Assembly (NCBI GenBank): GCA_965652395.1
Contig: CBFGUW010000016.1
Span: 1 to 64,000 of the forward strand
DNA: 64,000 nucleotides
DNA from: Saccharospirillum sp965652395
GTDB taxonomy: Bacteria; Pseudomonadota; Gammaproteobacteria; Pseudomonadales; Natronospirillaceae
Reading direction: 5' to 3'
The notes beneath the pieces are model-generated. The model did not search any database. It saw nothing but the letters and a program-made list of their open reading frames with translations, and was not told the DNA's origin. The translations under genes were made by a program, and so were the position numbers. Each line of letters begins with the position of its first letter. Positions within the stretch are counted from its first letter, which is position 1. Below, piece by piece: positions 33,646 through 42,204 of the stretch.

Positions 33646-33972
33646 ATGAGCGAACATATTAAGAACGTAACCGACGACAGCTTTGAAACCGACGTATTGG
33701 GCAGTGAAAAGCCCGTGCTGGTCGACTACTGGGCCGAATGGTGTGGCCCCTGCAAAATGATCGCCCCGGTCCTGGAAGAAGTGGCCGACGAGTATTCCGA
33801 CAAGATGTCCGTTGCCAAACTGAACATCGACGAGAACCAGAATACTCCGCCGAAATACGGCATTCGTGGTATCCCGACCCTGATGATGTTCAAAGGCGGC
33901 GAAGTGGTTGCCACCAAGGTCGGCGCACTGTCGAAAACCCAATTGATCGAGTTTATTCAGGGTAACCTCTGA
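33646..33972 (+). CDS. trxA: Thioredoxin
   Basis: A 108-residue thioredoxin 1 with the redox pair in WCGPCKM (Cys33, Cys36), the cis-Pro in RGIPTLMMF and the usual ends. It is the general cytoplasmic disulfide reductant. The ATG at 33646 follows an AGGA and matches the family start (MSEHIKNVTDDSFE). It lies upstream of rho, as in Pseudomonas and E. coli. Confidence 0.97.
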   Translation: MSEHIKNVTDDSFETDVLGSEKPVLVDYWAEWCGPCKMIAPVLEEVADEYSDKMSVAKLNIDENQNTPPKYGIRGIPTLMMFKGGEVVATKVGALSKTQLIEFIQGNL

Positions 33973-33979
33973 CAGGCGG

Positions 33980-34011
33980 GTTTCGGGCCGGGAAATCGGC
34001 CCGAAACTTTT
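33980..34011 (+). terminator. Rho-independent terminator of trxA
   Basis: An 11-bp perfect stem, GTTTCGGGCCG at 33980-33990 with 33997-34007, a six-base loop and then TTTT. It begins eight bases after the trxA stop. Confidence 0.88.
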
Positions 34012-34012
34012 C

Positions 34013-34041
34013 TGGACACCTCCGGTATCACCGCCTATAGT
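34013..34041 (+). promoter_or_regulatory. rho: Sigma-70 type promoter of rho
   Basis: TGGACA at 34013-34018 and TATAGT at 34036-34041 with an ideal 17-base spacer, each one mismatch from consensus. It starts directly after the trxA terminator. The resulting leader is about 100 bases long; rho leaders are sites of autoregulation in other bacteria. Confidence 0.72.
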
Positions 34042-34145
34042 GTCGAAGATTCTCTGAAATCATTTAATCAGCACAACGCTTTCCAACCACATCTCCGGGC
34101 GGCCTGCCCGATCATCATCCCAAGACAAAACAAACCTCAAACCCT

Positions 34146-35402
34146 ATGAACCTTAGTGACCTAAAAACAAAACCTGTGCCCGAACTCTTGGAAATAGCCA
34201 AGGATATGGGCCTAGACAACCTGAACCGCTCACGCAAACAGGATCTGATTTTCACCGTCCTCAAAAAACACGCCAAAAGTGGCGAGGATATCTGGGGTGA
34301 TGGTGTCTTGGAGATTCTGCAGGACGGTTTCGGCTTCCTGAGATCGGCGACGGCCTCCTACTTGGCCGGACCGGACGACATCTACGTCTCCCCGAGTCAG
34401 ATTCGCCGTTTTAACCTGCGCACCGGCGATACGGTGTCCGGCAAGATCCGGCCACCCAAAGAGGGCGAGCGTTACTTTGCCCTGCTCAAAGTCGACAAGA
34501 TCAACTTCGAGCCCCTGGAAAGCACGCGCAACAAGATTCTGTTCGAAAACCTGACGCCCCTGTTCCCGCAGGACCGTCTGGTACTCGAATCCGGCAACGG
34601 CTCCACCGAAGATTTGTCCGGGCGCATTCTCGACCTGGTATCGCCCATCGGCAAAGGCCAGCGCGGCCTGATCGTATCTCCGCCGAAGGCCGGTAAAACG
34701 CTGATGCTTCAGCACGTTGCCCAGGCTATTACCAAGAACAACCCCGAAACCCACCTGATCGTACTGCTTATCGACGAACGCCCCGAGGAAGTCACCGACA
34801 TGCAGCGCTCCGTGCGCGGCGAGGTCATTGCCTCCACGTTCGACGAACCCCCGGCACGTCACGTTCAGGTCGCCGAAATGGTGATCGAAAAGGCCAAGCG
34901 CCTGGTCGAACACAAGCAGGACGTTGTCATCCTGCTCGACTCCATCACCCGTCTGGCGCGCGCCTACAACACCATCGTACCCAGCTCCGGCAAGGTACTG
35001 ACCGGTGGTGTCGACGCCCACGCCCTGGAACGCCCCAAGCGTTTCTTCGGCGCCGCGCGTAACGTCGAGGAAGGCGGCTCGTTGACCATTATGGCCACCG
35101 CCCTGATCGACACCGGCTCCAAAATGGACGAAGTGATCTACGAAGAGTTCAAGGGCACCGGTAACATGGAAGTCCACCTCGACCGTAAGATCTCCGAAAA
35201 ACGCATCTTCCCCGCCATCAACGTCCGCCGTTCCGGCACCCGCCGTGAAGAGCTGCTGACCAGCCAGGAAGAACTGCAACGTCTGTGGATTTTGCGCAAG
35301 CTGCTCGCCGAAATGGAAGACGTCGCCGCCGTCGACTTCCTGATCAACAAGCTCAAGCAAACCAAAACCAACGACGAATTCTTCAAATCGATGAAGGGGT
35401 AA
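34146..35402 (+). CDS. rho: Transcription termination factor Rho
   Basis: A 418-residue hexameric RNA helicase, almost the same length as E. coli Rho. It has the N-terminal MNLSDLKTKPVPELLEIAKDMG helix domain, the cold-shock-like RNA-binding domain (GVLEILQDGFGFLRS), the Walker A SPPKAGKTMLMQ-type site (here SPPKAGKTLMLQ), the Q-loop and Walker B VVILLDSITRLARAYN, and R-loop residues. No unusual insert is present. Confidence 0.98.
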   Translation: MNLSDLKTKPVPELLEIAKDMGLDNLNRSRKQDLIFTVLKKHAKSGEDIWGDGVLEILQDGFGFLRSATASYLAGPDDIYVSPSQIRRFNLRTGDTVSGKIRPPKEGERYFALLKVDKINFEPLESTRNKILFENLTPLFPQDRLVLESGNGSTEDLSGRILDLVSPIGKGQRGLIVSPPKAGKTLMLQHVAQAITKNNPETHLIVLLIDERPEEVTDMQRSVRGEVIASTFDEPPARHVQVAEMVIEKAKRLVEHKQDVVILLDSITRLARAYNTIVPSSGKVLTGGVDAHALERPKRFFGAARNVEEGGSLTIMATALIDTGSKMDEVIYEEFKGTGNMEVHLDRKISEKRIFPAINVRRSGTRREELLTSQEELQRLWILRKLLAEMEDVAAVDFLINKLKQTKTNDEFFKSMKG

Positions 35403-35431
35403 AAACCCGGTGCGCTGCAAGCAGCGCATTT

Positions 35432-35639
35432 AAAGCCCCTTAACGGGGCTTTAAAAGGGTTTTTACGGCCGGCATGGATGCCCTGGGCCGGCACACCGGG
35501 ACTGGACCATATAACAGGGATGTCACTCCCACGATAGAAAAGTGGTTGCACCAAAGCCCCTTAACGGGGCTTTAAAAGGGGCATTTACGGCTGGCACACT
35601 GGGGTTGGACCATACACGGAGATGTGGCTACCACGATAG
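35432..35639. repeat. Duplicated hairpin-bearing unit downstream of rho
   Basis: A perfect 9-bp hairpin AAAGCCCCT-TAA-CGGGGCTTT occurs at 35432-35452 and again at 35553-35573, 121 bases apart. The sequence after each copy is also related (AAAAGGG, TTTACGG, GGCACAC, TTGGACCATA or CTGGACCATA, CCACGATAGAA), so the whole unit of about 110-120 bases is duplicated with divergence. The first hairpin can serve as a rho terminator; the second may protect against leftward or residual transcription. Confidence 0.8.
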
Positions 35640-35696
35640 AATAACGTCCCAGCCGCCAGAAGTTTTTACATTAATACCCAGCTACTCATACGAACG

Positions 35697-36221
35697 CTAG
35701 CCTTTTCTAATTTCAACAGACTCATCGGTATCCACGACAATATCCATATCCATCATGCACACCTCCGCTCCCTTCTGAGGAAAGCTGCTAACAAGTACAT
35801 TCTTAGAACTCCTGACATACCCCAACCCATATTGAGCAATATCAGGCAGAGTTTGATATTTCTGAGGCCAACCGGCAAATTTCGTACTTCTTCCATCATC
35901 GAATTTCACTTCCACAAGGAAAGAGGACACCAATCCTTTTTTTAAACTTCCCATATGGATTTTCTCTTCCTCGTTATTCTCACTGAATAGTGGCCGGGCT
36001 GTTAAACCCATTATCTCCGCCAATTGATCATCCTGCTCATTTGTGGTGATGCTAATATATTTTCCATTCGTCTGACCATAGCTATAGACCTGAATCACCC
36101 TTTCTGAATTGTTTTCGACTGTAAGATTTACAAATAAGCCATCAAAACATGAGTCTTCAAGTGGAATACATCCAGTCAATACGCTGGAGAGGCTAAGTAA
36201 TAAACACACTTTTTTAAGCAT
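35697..36221 (-). CDS. Lipoprotein of unknown function, partner of the astacin-like gene
   Basis: A 174-residue protein with a lipoprotein signal (LKKVCLLLSLSSVLTGC), so probably anchored to the periplasmic or outer membrane face. The mature part starts with EDSCFDGLFVNLTVENNSERVIQVYSYG, an immunoglobulin-like strand pattern, then polar sequence ending with CMMDMDIVVDTDESVEIRKG. No family is recognised. It begins 12 bases after the stop of the metalloprotease gene and is surely co-transcribed. The codon composition is AT-richer than in flanking genes, which suggests accessory origin. The ATG at 36221 is preferred to TTG at 36230. It might inhibit or anchor the protease. Confidence 0.62.
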   Translation of the reverse strand: MLKKVCLLLSLSSVLTGCIPLEDSCFDGLFVNLTVENNSERVIQVYSYGQTNGKYISITTNEQDDQLAEIMGLTARPLFSENNEEEKIHMGSLKKGLVSSFLVEVKFDDGRSTKFAGWPQKYQTLPDIAQYGLGYVRSSKNVLVSSFPQKGAEVCMMDMDIVVDTDESVEIRKG

Positions 36222-36233
36222 ATAAGACAAGCC

Positions 36234-37697
36234 TCAGTATATTCTCATTGCACCAGCCACATCTCCTTGGCTGATTTCCTGGTTTTCGATGTACTCCCCA
36301 ACCGTAAATGGAGGACAAGCCCTCTTAGCTTTTAACCGATATAACATCACAGATTGGCAATCAAAACCGCCACTATAGGCATTGTCTACTTTAGTAAACA
36401 CATTAACCCACCAAGGCACCCAAATAGTAAAGCGGAACCAGCCTCGCTTGATACGAACTTTTCTTGGCTTCCAAATTTTCTGGAGGACATTTTGGTATTG
36501 ATCGATCTTTGTATAGTTCAATGCATAGTTTGCCGCGTTACCCCACCCCAGACTAGGTACTTCAACCCAATTATCTCGATCCCAATGCTGGTGCTCATGC
36601 TTAAGGCCGATAACATGTCCGAGCTCATGCCTTGCTGTTCTAAGAACACTCTCGTACTCATCCCAACCTCTATTTTTATTCATCAAAACACGATCCCATC
36701 CATAAGACCCCGCTCTCGACCAACCCGCCACCCCGGTATAAGCCCCGGGGACATCAGAAAAAAGGATATCGGTCGATTCATAGGTAACCATTCCCTTCAA
36801 CCCCAGCTTAGCCTGGAATTTATACCAGCCGCTTTTGTCCGCATAGCGGGTAAACCGGACAGCGCCACTCGTCCTGATCTGCCATTCACTCATGGCTGTT
36901 CTCAGCGCGGATTTATGAGCTTCAGTCAGGTGTCCGTAATGGTAGACGATTTCGCCATTTGGCCATCTGCGAAGATCCGTTTTGTAGAGATATCTCGATT
37001 CAATCACCTCGGATTGATCGTCTTCCTCAAACTCAAATTCGAAATCCGAACTGAGCTCCTGAATAGAGTTCAAGGCGGATCCAATCTCAATTCCCTGCGC
37101 CACGGCATTAAGCATCTCAATTTCTAGTGCACCTTGAATGGTAGTGGCATCGATAAACTGATCACCGTCGACAATCACACCGTTTTCTGCCGGCAGTACA
37201 TTATCGAGCGTAGTCGCCAGGGTGGTATCCGGCGCGTTCTCGATCATTTGCTGTTTGTATTCTTCCGCCAGTTGGTCAAGCTCTTCTTCCAGTGTCAGTG
37301 ATGGCTCACCACTTCGAGTCGATACCGAAAGCCGATGCCGAAATATTCCGTGGGGAAGGTAGTCTTCCAGCTCATCCGGTGTCAAAGCGCGCAAGTCCCA
37401 GGTGCCGTAGGTTCGCATTCGAACATCGGTTTCATTAGGATAATCATCCAAATGCTTGCCTATCAAACCATAGGCCTCTTCCATCGTATCGGTAAGCAGG
37501 CTGAGGTTGGTCAGATAGGAATGCGCCGGTTTAAGCTCCGGTGCGATATCAAGCCGTGCTGTTTCCGTTTCAGGTTGATTAGACTCGGTTACCGCTGGCG
37601 AATCGGAAATATTTCTTTCCTTTGAAGTATCCAGACAGCCATAAGCGATAGACAAGGTTAATGCTGATGCAATTGCAACGAGGGTTTTAAAGGGCAT
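36234..37697 (-). CDS. Secreted astacin-like (M12A) zinc metalloprotease, lipoprotein
   Basis: A 487-residue exported protein. The N-terminal signal ends at IAYGC, a lipobox-like Cys. A propeptide-like region of about 230 residues follows, including two acidic stretches. The catalytic domain (about 235-490) contains HELGHVIGLKHEHQHWDRD, the extended HExxHxxGxxHExxRxDR astacin zinc motif, and the Met-turn SVMLY. It starts with RRWPNGEIVYHY, typical of mature astacins. A Trp/Lys-rich insert (KIWKPRKVRIKRGWFRFTIWVPWW) sits before the Met-turn and is unusual. It degrades peptides outside the cytoplasm. The start is ATG at 37697 (TTG at 37709 possible). Its partner is the lipoprotein gene that follows. 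Confidence 0.83.
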   Translation of the reverse strand: MPFKTLVAIASALTLSIAYGCLDTSKERNISDSPAVTESNQPETETARLDIAPELKPAHSYLTNLSLLTDTMEEAYGLIGKHLDDYPNETDVRMRTYGTWDLRALTPDELEDYLPHGIFRHRLSVSTRSGEPSLTLEEELDQLAEEYKQQMIENAPDTTLATTLDNVLPAENGVIVDGDQFIDATTIQGALEIEMLNAVAQGIEIGSALNSIQELSSDFEFEFEEDDQSEVIESRYLYKTDLRRWPNGEIVYHYGHLTEAHKSALRTAMSEWQIRTSGAVRFTRYADKSGWYKFQAKLGLKGMVTYESTDILFSDVPGAYTGVAGWSRAGSYGWDRVLMNKNRGWDEYESVLRTARHELGHVIGLKHEHQHWDRDNWVEVPSLGWGNAANYALNYTKIDQYQNVLQKIWKPRKVRIKRGWFRFTIWVPWWVNVFTKVDNAYSGGFDCQSVMLYRLKAKRACPPFTVGEYIENQEISQGDVAGAMRIY

Positions 37698-38010
37698 GAC
37701 AGGTTTCAATGTCGTTTCGTCCTTTGAGGTACTTATTCCGTAACCAAAATATTTGTCCCGCCTGCATGATAGGTGCTATAGCTAGGGGGCATTTTTAGCA
37801 AATTTCCAATCGTTTAGTCAGCTTTCTTATAGGCTGGGGTTGTACCTATAGGCGGCAGATAAAACGGCGCGACTTTTATCACGACCTTAGACCTCCAGCA
37901 AGAAAATAAACTGTACAGTCAGTAGTCCATCACAATTAACAAACTGTTACTTTTACTCTCACCTTAAACAGCTATAAAACAAAGCCACACACACGCAAGG
38001 ACTCGAAACC
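37698..38010. other. Divergent promoter region, no gene seen
   Basis: About 310 AT-rich bases between the protease and recQ genes, which are transcribed away from each other. It has no open frame of note, no RNA-like structure I could recognise and no clear regulator site. A CTGTACAG palindrome occurs near 37913 but it is not a LexA box because that needs eight bases between the half-sites. Confidence 0.4.
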
Positions 38011-39945
38011 GTGGATCAGACCCAACGATTACTCAACACAACCTTCCATCTGAAAGACTTCCGTCCCGGCCAGAAAGCCGTGATTAAAACCCTACTGGAG
38101 GGCCGTTCCGCCCTCGCCATCTTCCCTACCGGAGGAGGTAAGAGCCTGTGCTATCAGTTGCCAGCGCTGCTGCTGGACGGTCTGACAATCGTGGTGTCAC
38201 CGTTGATCGCGCTGATGAAGGATCAAGTTGATCGGCTCAACGCTTTGAATATCCCGGCTGCCCGACTGGACTCCAGCCTGGGGACCGACGAAGTGCATGC
38301 ACTGTACGACAGTTTGGAAAAGGGCCGCATCAAGTTGCTTTACATCGCGCCGGAACGCCTGGCGAACGAACGTTTTCTGGCTCGGTTGTCCCGTTTGAGC
38401 ATCAGCCTGATGGCGGTGGACGAGGCACATTGTGTGTCGGAGTGGGGTCATAACTTTCGGCCGGATTACTTGAAGCTGGCGGGGTTGGCCCGAACACTAA
38501 AAATCGACCGGATACTCGCATTAACGGCGACCGCCACACCCAAAGTGGCCGAGCAGATCTGCTACAGTTTCGGCATCGATCCTATCGACCATGTTCAAAC
38601 GGGTTTTTATCGCCCCAACCTGCACATTGGTGTGTCTCCCTGCGCAACCTCCGATAAGCAGGCGGCCTTACTGCAACACTTGAGACAGGGCCCCATCCAG
38701 TCCACGATCGTCTATGTCACTTTGCAAAAAACAGCCGTGAAGGTGGCCGCTTACCTGCGGGAAAATGGGATTCGGGCGGAACCCTATCACGCCGGTCTGA
38801 AAGATGAGGATCGACACCGCATCCAGGATGCTTTCATGGCCGGTGAGTCACCCGTGGTGGTAGCGACCATCGCCTTTGGCATGGGCATCGATAAGTCGGA
38901 TATTCGTGCGATCTATCACTACAATCTGCCGAAATCACTGGAAAATTACATGCAGGAAATCGGCCGCGCCGGTCGCGACGGCCTGCCGTCCCGATGCGAG
39001 CTGTTAGCCTGTCGTGACGACCTAACCGTATTGGAGAATTTCACTTACGGCGATACACCGGATACCACGGCCCTGACCGCTTTGATGCAGTGGCTGGACC
39101 GCCAACCTGAAATATTCGATCTATCGGTCCTTGAGGTATCACATCACTTCGATGTACGCCCGCTGGTGCTCAATACTTTGTTGACCTATTTGGAGCTCGA
39201 CGGCCTATTGCGAACAACGGCGCCGTTTTATACCGAGTACAAAGTGTCTTTCAACGAACCGCGCTCGGCTGTTCTCGATCACTTCGATTCCGAGCGGGCT
39301 GATTTTCTGAGCCGTCTGTTCAATACCGGCAAGAACGGCCGGACCTGGCTGACATTGAAGCCCGAAGATGCTGCGCGCCAGCTCGCCGAAGACAAACAAC
39401 GAATCATTAAGGCGCTGAATTATCTGGAACAGCAAGGCTTGATCGAACTGAGGGTGGCCGGGGTACGCCAAGGTTATCGCAAAACCTCATCGGAACTCGC
39501 CCTACCGAAGCGAATCGAGCGCATGGCACAACTGTTCTCAGACCGGGAGGCAAGAGATATCGACCGCCTGCGAGCCATTTGCGATTGGGCGGAGACTAAC
39601 GGGTGTTTGCAGCAGCCGTTGATGGCCTACTTCGGCGAACCTCTGAGCACCCCCTGTGGGCAATGCAGTGGCTGCCAGGGACACACCGCTGTCCTACCCG
39701 CACGGCGACAGATCGCCCCGGAGACGAACATGGTGGAAGCCGTCATAGCCGAAGCACATGAGGCGCTGAATACACCCAGAGCACTGGCCCGCTTTCTCTG
39801 CGGCATCACCAGCCCCAAGGCAGGCCGAGCACGTTTGGGTAAACATCGACACTTCGGGGCTCTAGCCGATGCGCCCTTCGCCGAGGTGCTGGCAATCAGC
39901 ACCCAGGCGCTGCCGGCCCCGGCGCCCGGTCTCGCCGGTGGCTAG
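38011..39945 (+). CDS. recQ: ATP-dependent DNA helicase RecQ
   Basis: A 644-residue 3'-5' helicase for recombination and repair. It has the RecQ motif 0 (FHLKDFRPGQKAVIKTLL), Walker A FPTGGGKSLCYQ, VSPLIALMKDQV, the DEAH box VDEAHCVSEWGH, ALTATATP, and the arginine-finger region IGRAGRDG. The zinc-binding domain has Cys in CDWAETNGC and CGQCSGCQ. The C-terminal end (about 570-644) does not look like a standard HRDC domain and is short. The start is GTG at 38011 with AAGGA upstream. Confidence 0.93.
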   Translation: MDQTQRLLNTTFHLKDFRPGQKAVIKTLLEGRSALAIFPTGGGKSLCYQLPALLLDGLTIVVSPLIALMKDQVDRLNALNIPAARLDSSLGTDEVHALYDSLEKGRIKLLYIAPERLANERFLARLSRLSISLMAVDEAHCVSEWGHNFRPDYLKLAGLARTLKIDRILALTATATPKVAEQICYSFGIDPIDHVQTGFYRPNLHIGVSPCATSDKQAALLQHLRQGPIQSTIVYVTLQKTAVKVAAYLRENGIRAEPYHAGLKDEDRHRIQDAFMAGESPVVVATIAFGMGIDKSDIRAIYHYNLPKSLENYMQEIGRAGRDGLPSRCELLACRDDLTVLENFTYGDTPDTTALTALMQWLDRQPEIFDLSVLEVSHHFDVRPLVLNTLLTYLELDGLLRTTAPFYTEYKVSFNEPRSAVLDHFDSERADFLSRLFNTGKNGRTWLTLKPEDAARQLAEDKQRIIKALNYLEQQGLIELRVAGVRQGYRKTSSELALPKRIERMAQLFSDREARDIDRLRAICDWAETNGCLQQPLMAYFGEPLSTPCGQCSGCQGHTAVLPARRQIAPETNMVEAVIAEAHEALNTPRALARFLCGITSPKAGRARLGKHRHFGALADAPFAEVLAISTQALPAPAPGLAGG

Positions 39946-39989
39946 TCCGTACATCTGCGATTTCCAGGGTGGATAGGGCTGGCTCGACC

Positions 39990-40637
39990 CTATCCCAAAA
40001 AAACCACCCCATCCAAAAACCCCATCAACCCCTCAACCTCATCAACCAAAGGCCTGGTTTCCCCACCCAAAACCCACTCCAAATAAACCGTCAAAACCGC
40101 TCCTTTTATAAACTGCATCGTCACCCGGGGATCCAATCTTTTCATCTCCCCACTATCCATTCCCTCTTCAATAACTCCCAATATCCCTTCTTCATAATCC
40201 TCAACCATTTTCCGCAATCGCGCTTTTTTCAATCCGCGATCCAAATGAAATTCCTCAAAAAACAATATCTTCGGCAAGATCCGGGTGCGTTCAATTATTT
40301 CAAACTGAGCCCGATAAAAACTTTCTATTCGTGCCCGACAAGTGGGTTGTTGACGAATAATCTCCAGCATCCCCATCAACATACCGGAAAGATGGTCCAG
40401 GTAACCCAATAGCATCTCATCCCGGTTGGCGAAATACCGATACAGAGCCGGCTGACTGACTTTCAGTGCTTTCGCCACGGTGCTGGTCGATACAGCGCCG
40501 ATGCCTTCTTCGGCAATGATCTGGGTGATGGTTTCATATACCTGGATTTTGCGGTCGGCCTTGGGCTGCCTGGTCAAACTCTCCTCCGGATTTCTCAGAA
40601 AGGCTCTCTCAAACGATGCCAGTGTAACGCTTGACAA
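39990..40637 (-). CDS. TetR-family transcriptional regulator
   Basis: About 215 residues. The helix-turn-helix segment reads AVSTSTVAKALKVSQPALYRYFANRDEMLLGYL, a classic TetR domain, followed by a helical ligand-binding domain ending FIKGAVLTVYLEWVLGGE. It is divergent from an SDR gene, with a 20-base palindrome between them, so it probably represses the SDR gene and itself in response to an unknown ligand. The only start at the edge of the frame is TTG at 40637 without a strong ribosome site; the true start could be further in. Its stop overlaps a hairpin (39971-39995). Confidence 0.85.
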   Translation of the reverse strand: MSSVTLASFERAFLRNPEESLTRQPKADRKIQVYETITQIIAEEGIGAVSTSTVAKALKVSQPALYRYFANRDEMLLGYLDHLSGMLMGMLEIIRQQPTCRARIESFYRAQFEIIERTRILPKILFFEEFHLDRGLKKARLRKMVEDYEEGILGVIEEGMDSGEMKRLDPRVTMQFIKGAVLTVYLEWVLGGETRPLVDEVEGLMGFLDGVVFLG

Positions 40638-40667
40638 GTGATAGCTCTATAACTAAATTCAACAGAC

Positions 40668-40687
40668 ATGTTATAGGTTTATAACAT
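40668..40687. promoter_or_regulatory. Probable operator of the TetR regulator
   Basis: ATGTTATAGGTTTATAACAT has perfect 8-bp arms around a four-base centre. It lies between the divergent tetR and SDR genes, where TetR operators usually sit. Binding here is inferred from position and symmetry. Confidence 0.68.
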
Positions 40688-40762
40688 CATTTCTGAGTTC
40701 ATCGCTGTCAGCACAAGGCGTTGACCCTGGAAGAGACACTGTTCATTCGAAGAGGATGCGTT

Positions 40763-41584
40763 ATGAAAACTGTCAGAATTGATAAAGATCGGTTCGGCCC
40801 CTGGGCGCTGGTGACCGGGGCGTCTTCCGGAATCGGGGCGGAGTTTGCACGACAGCTGGCTGAAAGCGGCCTGAACCTGGTGATGGTGGCGCGCCGTGAA
40901 GCGCCAATGGCTCAGTTGGGCGAGCGCCTGAAACGTGAACACGGTATTGATTACCGTGTGCTTGTGCTCGACCTAGCCGATCCGGCTTTTATCGACTCAT
41001 TAACCGCTCAAGTCGAAGGGTTGGATATCGGCCTGGTGGTGTCCAACGCGGGAACGGGCATACCGGGGCCGTTTCTGTCCATTCCCGAGCATCATCTGCT
41101 GAACATCGTTAATCTGAATTCGATTTCTCACTTGCGGCTCATCCATCATTTTGGCAAGCGGCTTAAAGAGAGAAGGAAGGGTGGCGTTATCCTGGTTTCA
41201 GCCATGGGCGCGCTGGATGGGATTCCCTTTATGGCGAACGATGCGGCGACCAAGGCTTATGTCACCAGCCTTGGGCAGGGCTTACACGAGGAGTTCAAGG
41301 CGTTTGGAGTCCACACCACGGTGGTGATGCCCGGCCCGACAGAAACCGAGGTGATCGGGAAGTTCGGCTTGGATCAGGTTAAGCTGCCCATGAAGCCCGC
41401 GCCAGTGGCGGATTGTGTTGCGGAAGGCCTGATGGCGTTTAAGCGCAACAAAAACCTGATCCAGACCGGGCGGCTGATGCGTTGGATACTGGCACTGGTC
41501 CCGGCCCGGCTTACGCGGGCGATGAACTCCAGGATGTTTGCGCAGGTGCTGAAAGACGGCCAGCCGAGGTTGGGGCATCTTTAA
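40763..41584 (+). CDS. Short-chain dehydrogenase/reductase
   Basis: A 273-residue SDR enzyme. The cofactor motif is WALVTGASSGIGAEFARQLAESG and the NAG-like motif is VVSNAGTG. The Ser is in ILVSAMGALDG, but the usual YxxxK reads NDAATKAYVTS, where the catalytic Tyr position appears to be Asn/Asp (N-D-A-A-T-K keeps the Lys). This departs from active SDRs, so the activity is uncertain. Such proteins are often annotated as SDRs linked to lipid or ketoacyl reduction. The ATG at 40763 has AGAGGA upstream. Confidence 0.83.
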   Translation: MKTVRIDKDRFGPWALVTGASSGIGAEFARQLAESGLNLVMVARREAPMAQLGERLKREHGIDYRVLVLDLADPAFIDSLTAQVEGLDIGLVVSNAGTGIPGPFLSIPEHHLLNIVNLNSISHLRLIHHFGKRLKERRKGGVILVSAMGALDGIPFMANDAATKAYVTSLGQGLHEEFKAFGVHTTVVMPGPTETEVIGKFGLDQVKLPMKPAPVADCVAEGLMAFKRNKNLIQTGRLMRWILALVPARLTRAMNSRMFAQVLKDGQPRLGHL

Positions 41585-41594
41585 GGAACAAGCC

Positions 41595-41628
41595 CCGCAC
41601 CGGACCGTCTGAGTCATGTCCGGCGCGG
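41595..41628. terminator. Possible terminator hairpin
   Basis: CCGCACCGGAC at 41595-41605 pairs with 41618-41628 with one wobble pair. It lies between the convergent SDR and ClpP-like genes. There is no T-tract. Confidence 0.4.
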
Positions 41629-41643
41629 AGCTTACAGTAATAC

Positions 41644-42204
41644 TCAGTCCATTTCTTTCGCGGACCGGATCACCTTTTTGACAATGCCGTATTCGATCGC
41701 TTCGTCGGTGGTCATCCAGCGGTCCCGTTCGATGTCCTGCCGCACCTGCTCGATGCTCTGACCGGTCGCTTCGCTGATGATGCGGGCCAGACGCTCGCGC
41801 ATGCGGATGATCTGCTCCGCCTGAATGGCAATGTCGCTCGCTTGGCCGCCGACGCCACCGGAAGGCTGGTGGATCAGAAAGCGGGTGTTGGGCAGGCAGT
41901 AGCGGTCTTCCTTGTTGGCAGCCAGAAAGATGTGGGTGCCGGCGCTGGCGACGTAACCGGTGCCGACCACCTTCACCCGGGAATCCACATACTGAATCAT
42001 GTCGTGGATACTGTCGCCGGCTTCCACATGACCACCCTGGCTGTTGATAAAAAGGGTAATGTCGTCGTGTGATTCCTGGTCCATCGCCAGTAATTCACCT
42101 AGTACTTTTTTCGCCATCTTCTGATTGATCTCTTCGCAAATCAGAATCTTGCGGCCGGTGACCAAACGGTCACCTACGGGGTCGATCTTGGCTTCTTCTG
42201 TCAT
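41644..42204 (-). CDS. ClpP-like serine protease (non-canonical paralogue)
   Basis: A 186-residue member of the ClpP/crotonase fold. The catalytic triad fits: Ser87 in YVASAGTH, His112 in FLIHQPSGG and Asp161 in IERDRWM, with spacings (25 and 49) equal to those of E. coli ClpP. The nucleophile elbow reads ASAG instead of the usual ASMG, and the first stretch (ITLFINSQGGHVEAGDSIHDMIQYV) fits ClpP. The N-terminus is short and has no clear propeptide. Such second ClpP-like proteins occur next to housekeeping genes in marine gammaproteobacteria. Whether it works with ClpX or ClpA is unknown. It lies downstream of yheS after 270 bases with no gene seen. Confidence 0.85.
   Translation of the reverse strand: MTEEAKIDPVGDRLVTGRKILICEEINQKMAKKVLGELLAMDQESHDDITLFINSQGGHVEAGDSIHDMIQYVDSRVKVVGTGYVASAGTHIFLAANKEDRYCLPNTRFLIHQPSGGVGGQASDIAIQAEQIIRMRERLARIISEATGQSIEQVRQDIERDRWMTTDEAIEYGIVKKVIRSAKEMD

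Noticed and set aside
34230..35429. A 399-codon open frame opposite rho
   Set aside because: It is the antisense shadow of a strongly conserved gene; the composition is biased but there is no ribosome site or family match.
37905..37925. Possible LexA box near CTGTACAG upstream of recQ
   Set aside because: The SOS box needs CTGT and ACAG separated by eight bases; here they are adjacent.
39971..39995. GGATAGGG/CCCTATCC hairpin as a terminator between recQ and tetR
   Set aside because: The hairpin is followed by A residues on the plus strand and not by a T-run on either strand in the right place, and it overlaps the tetR stop.
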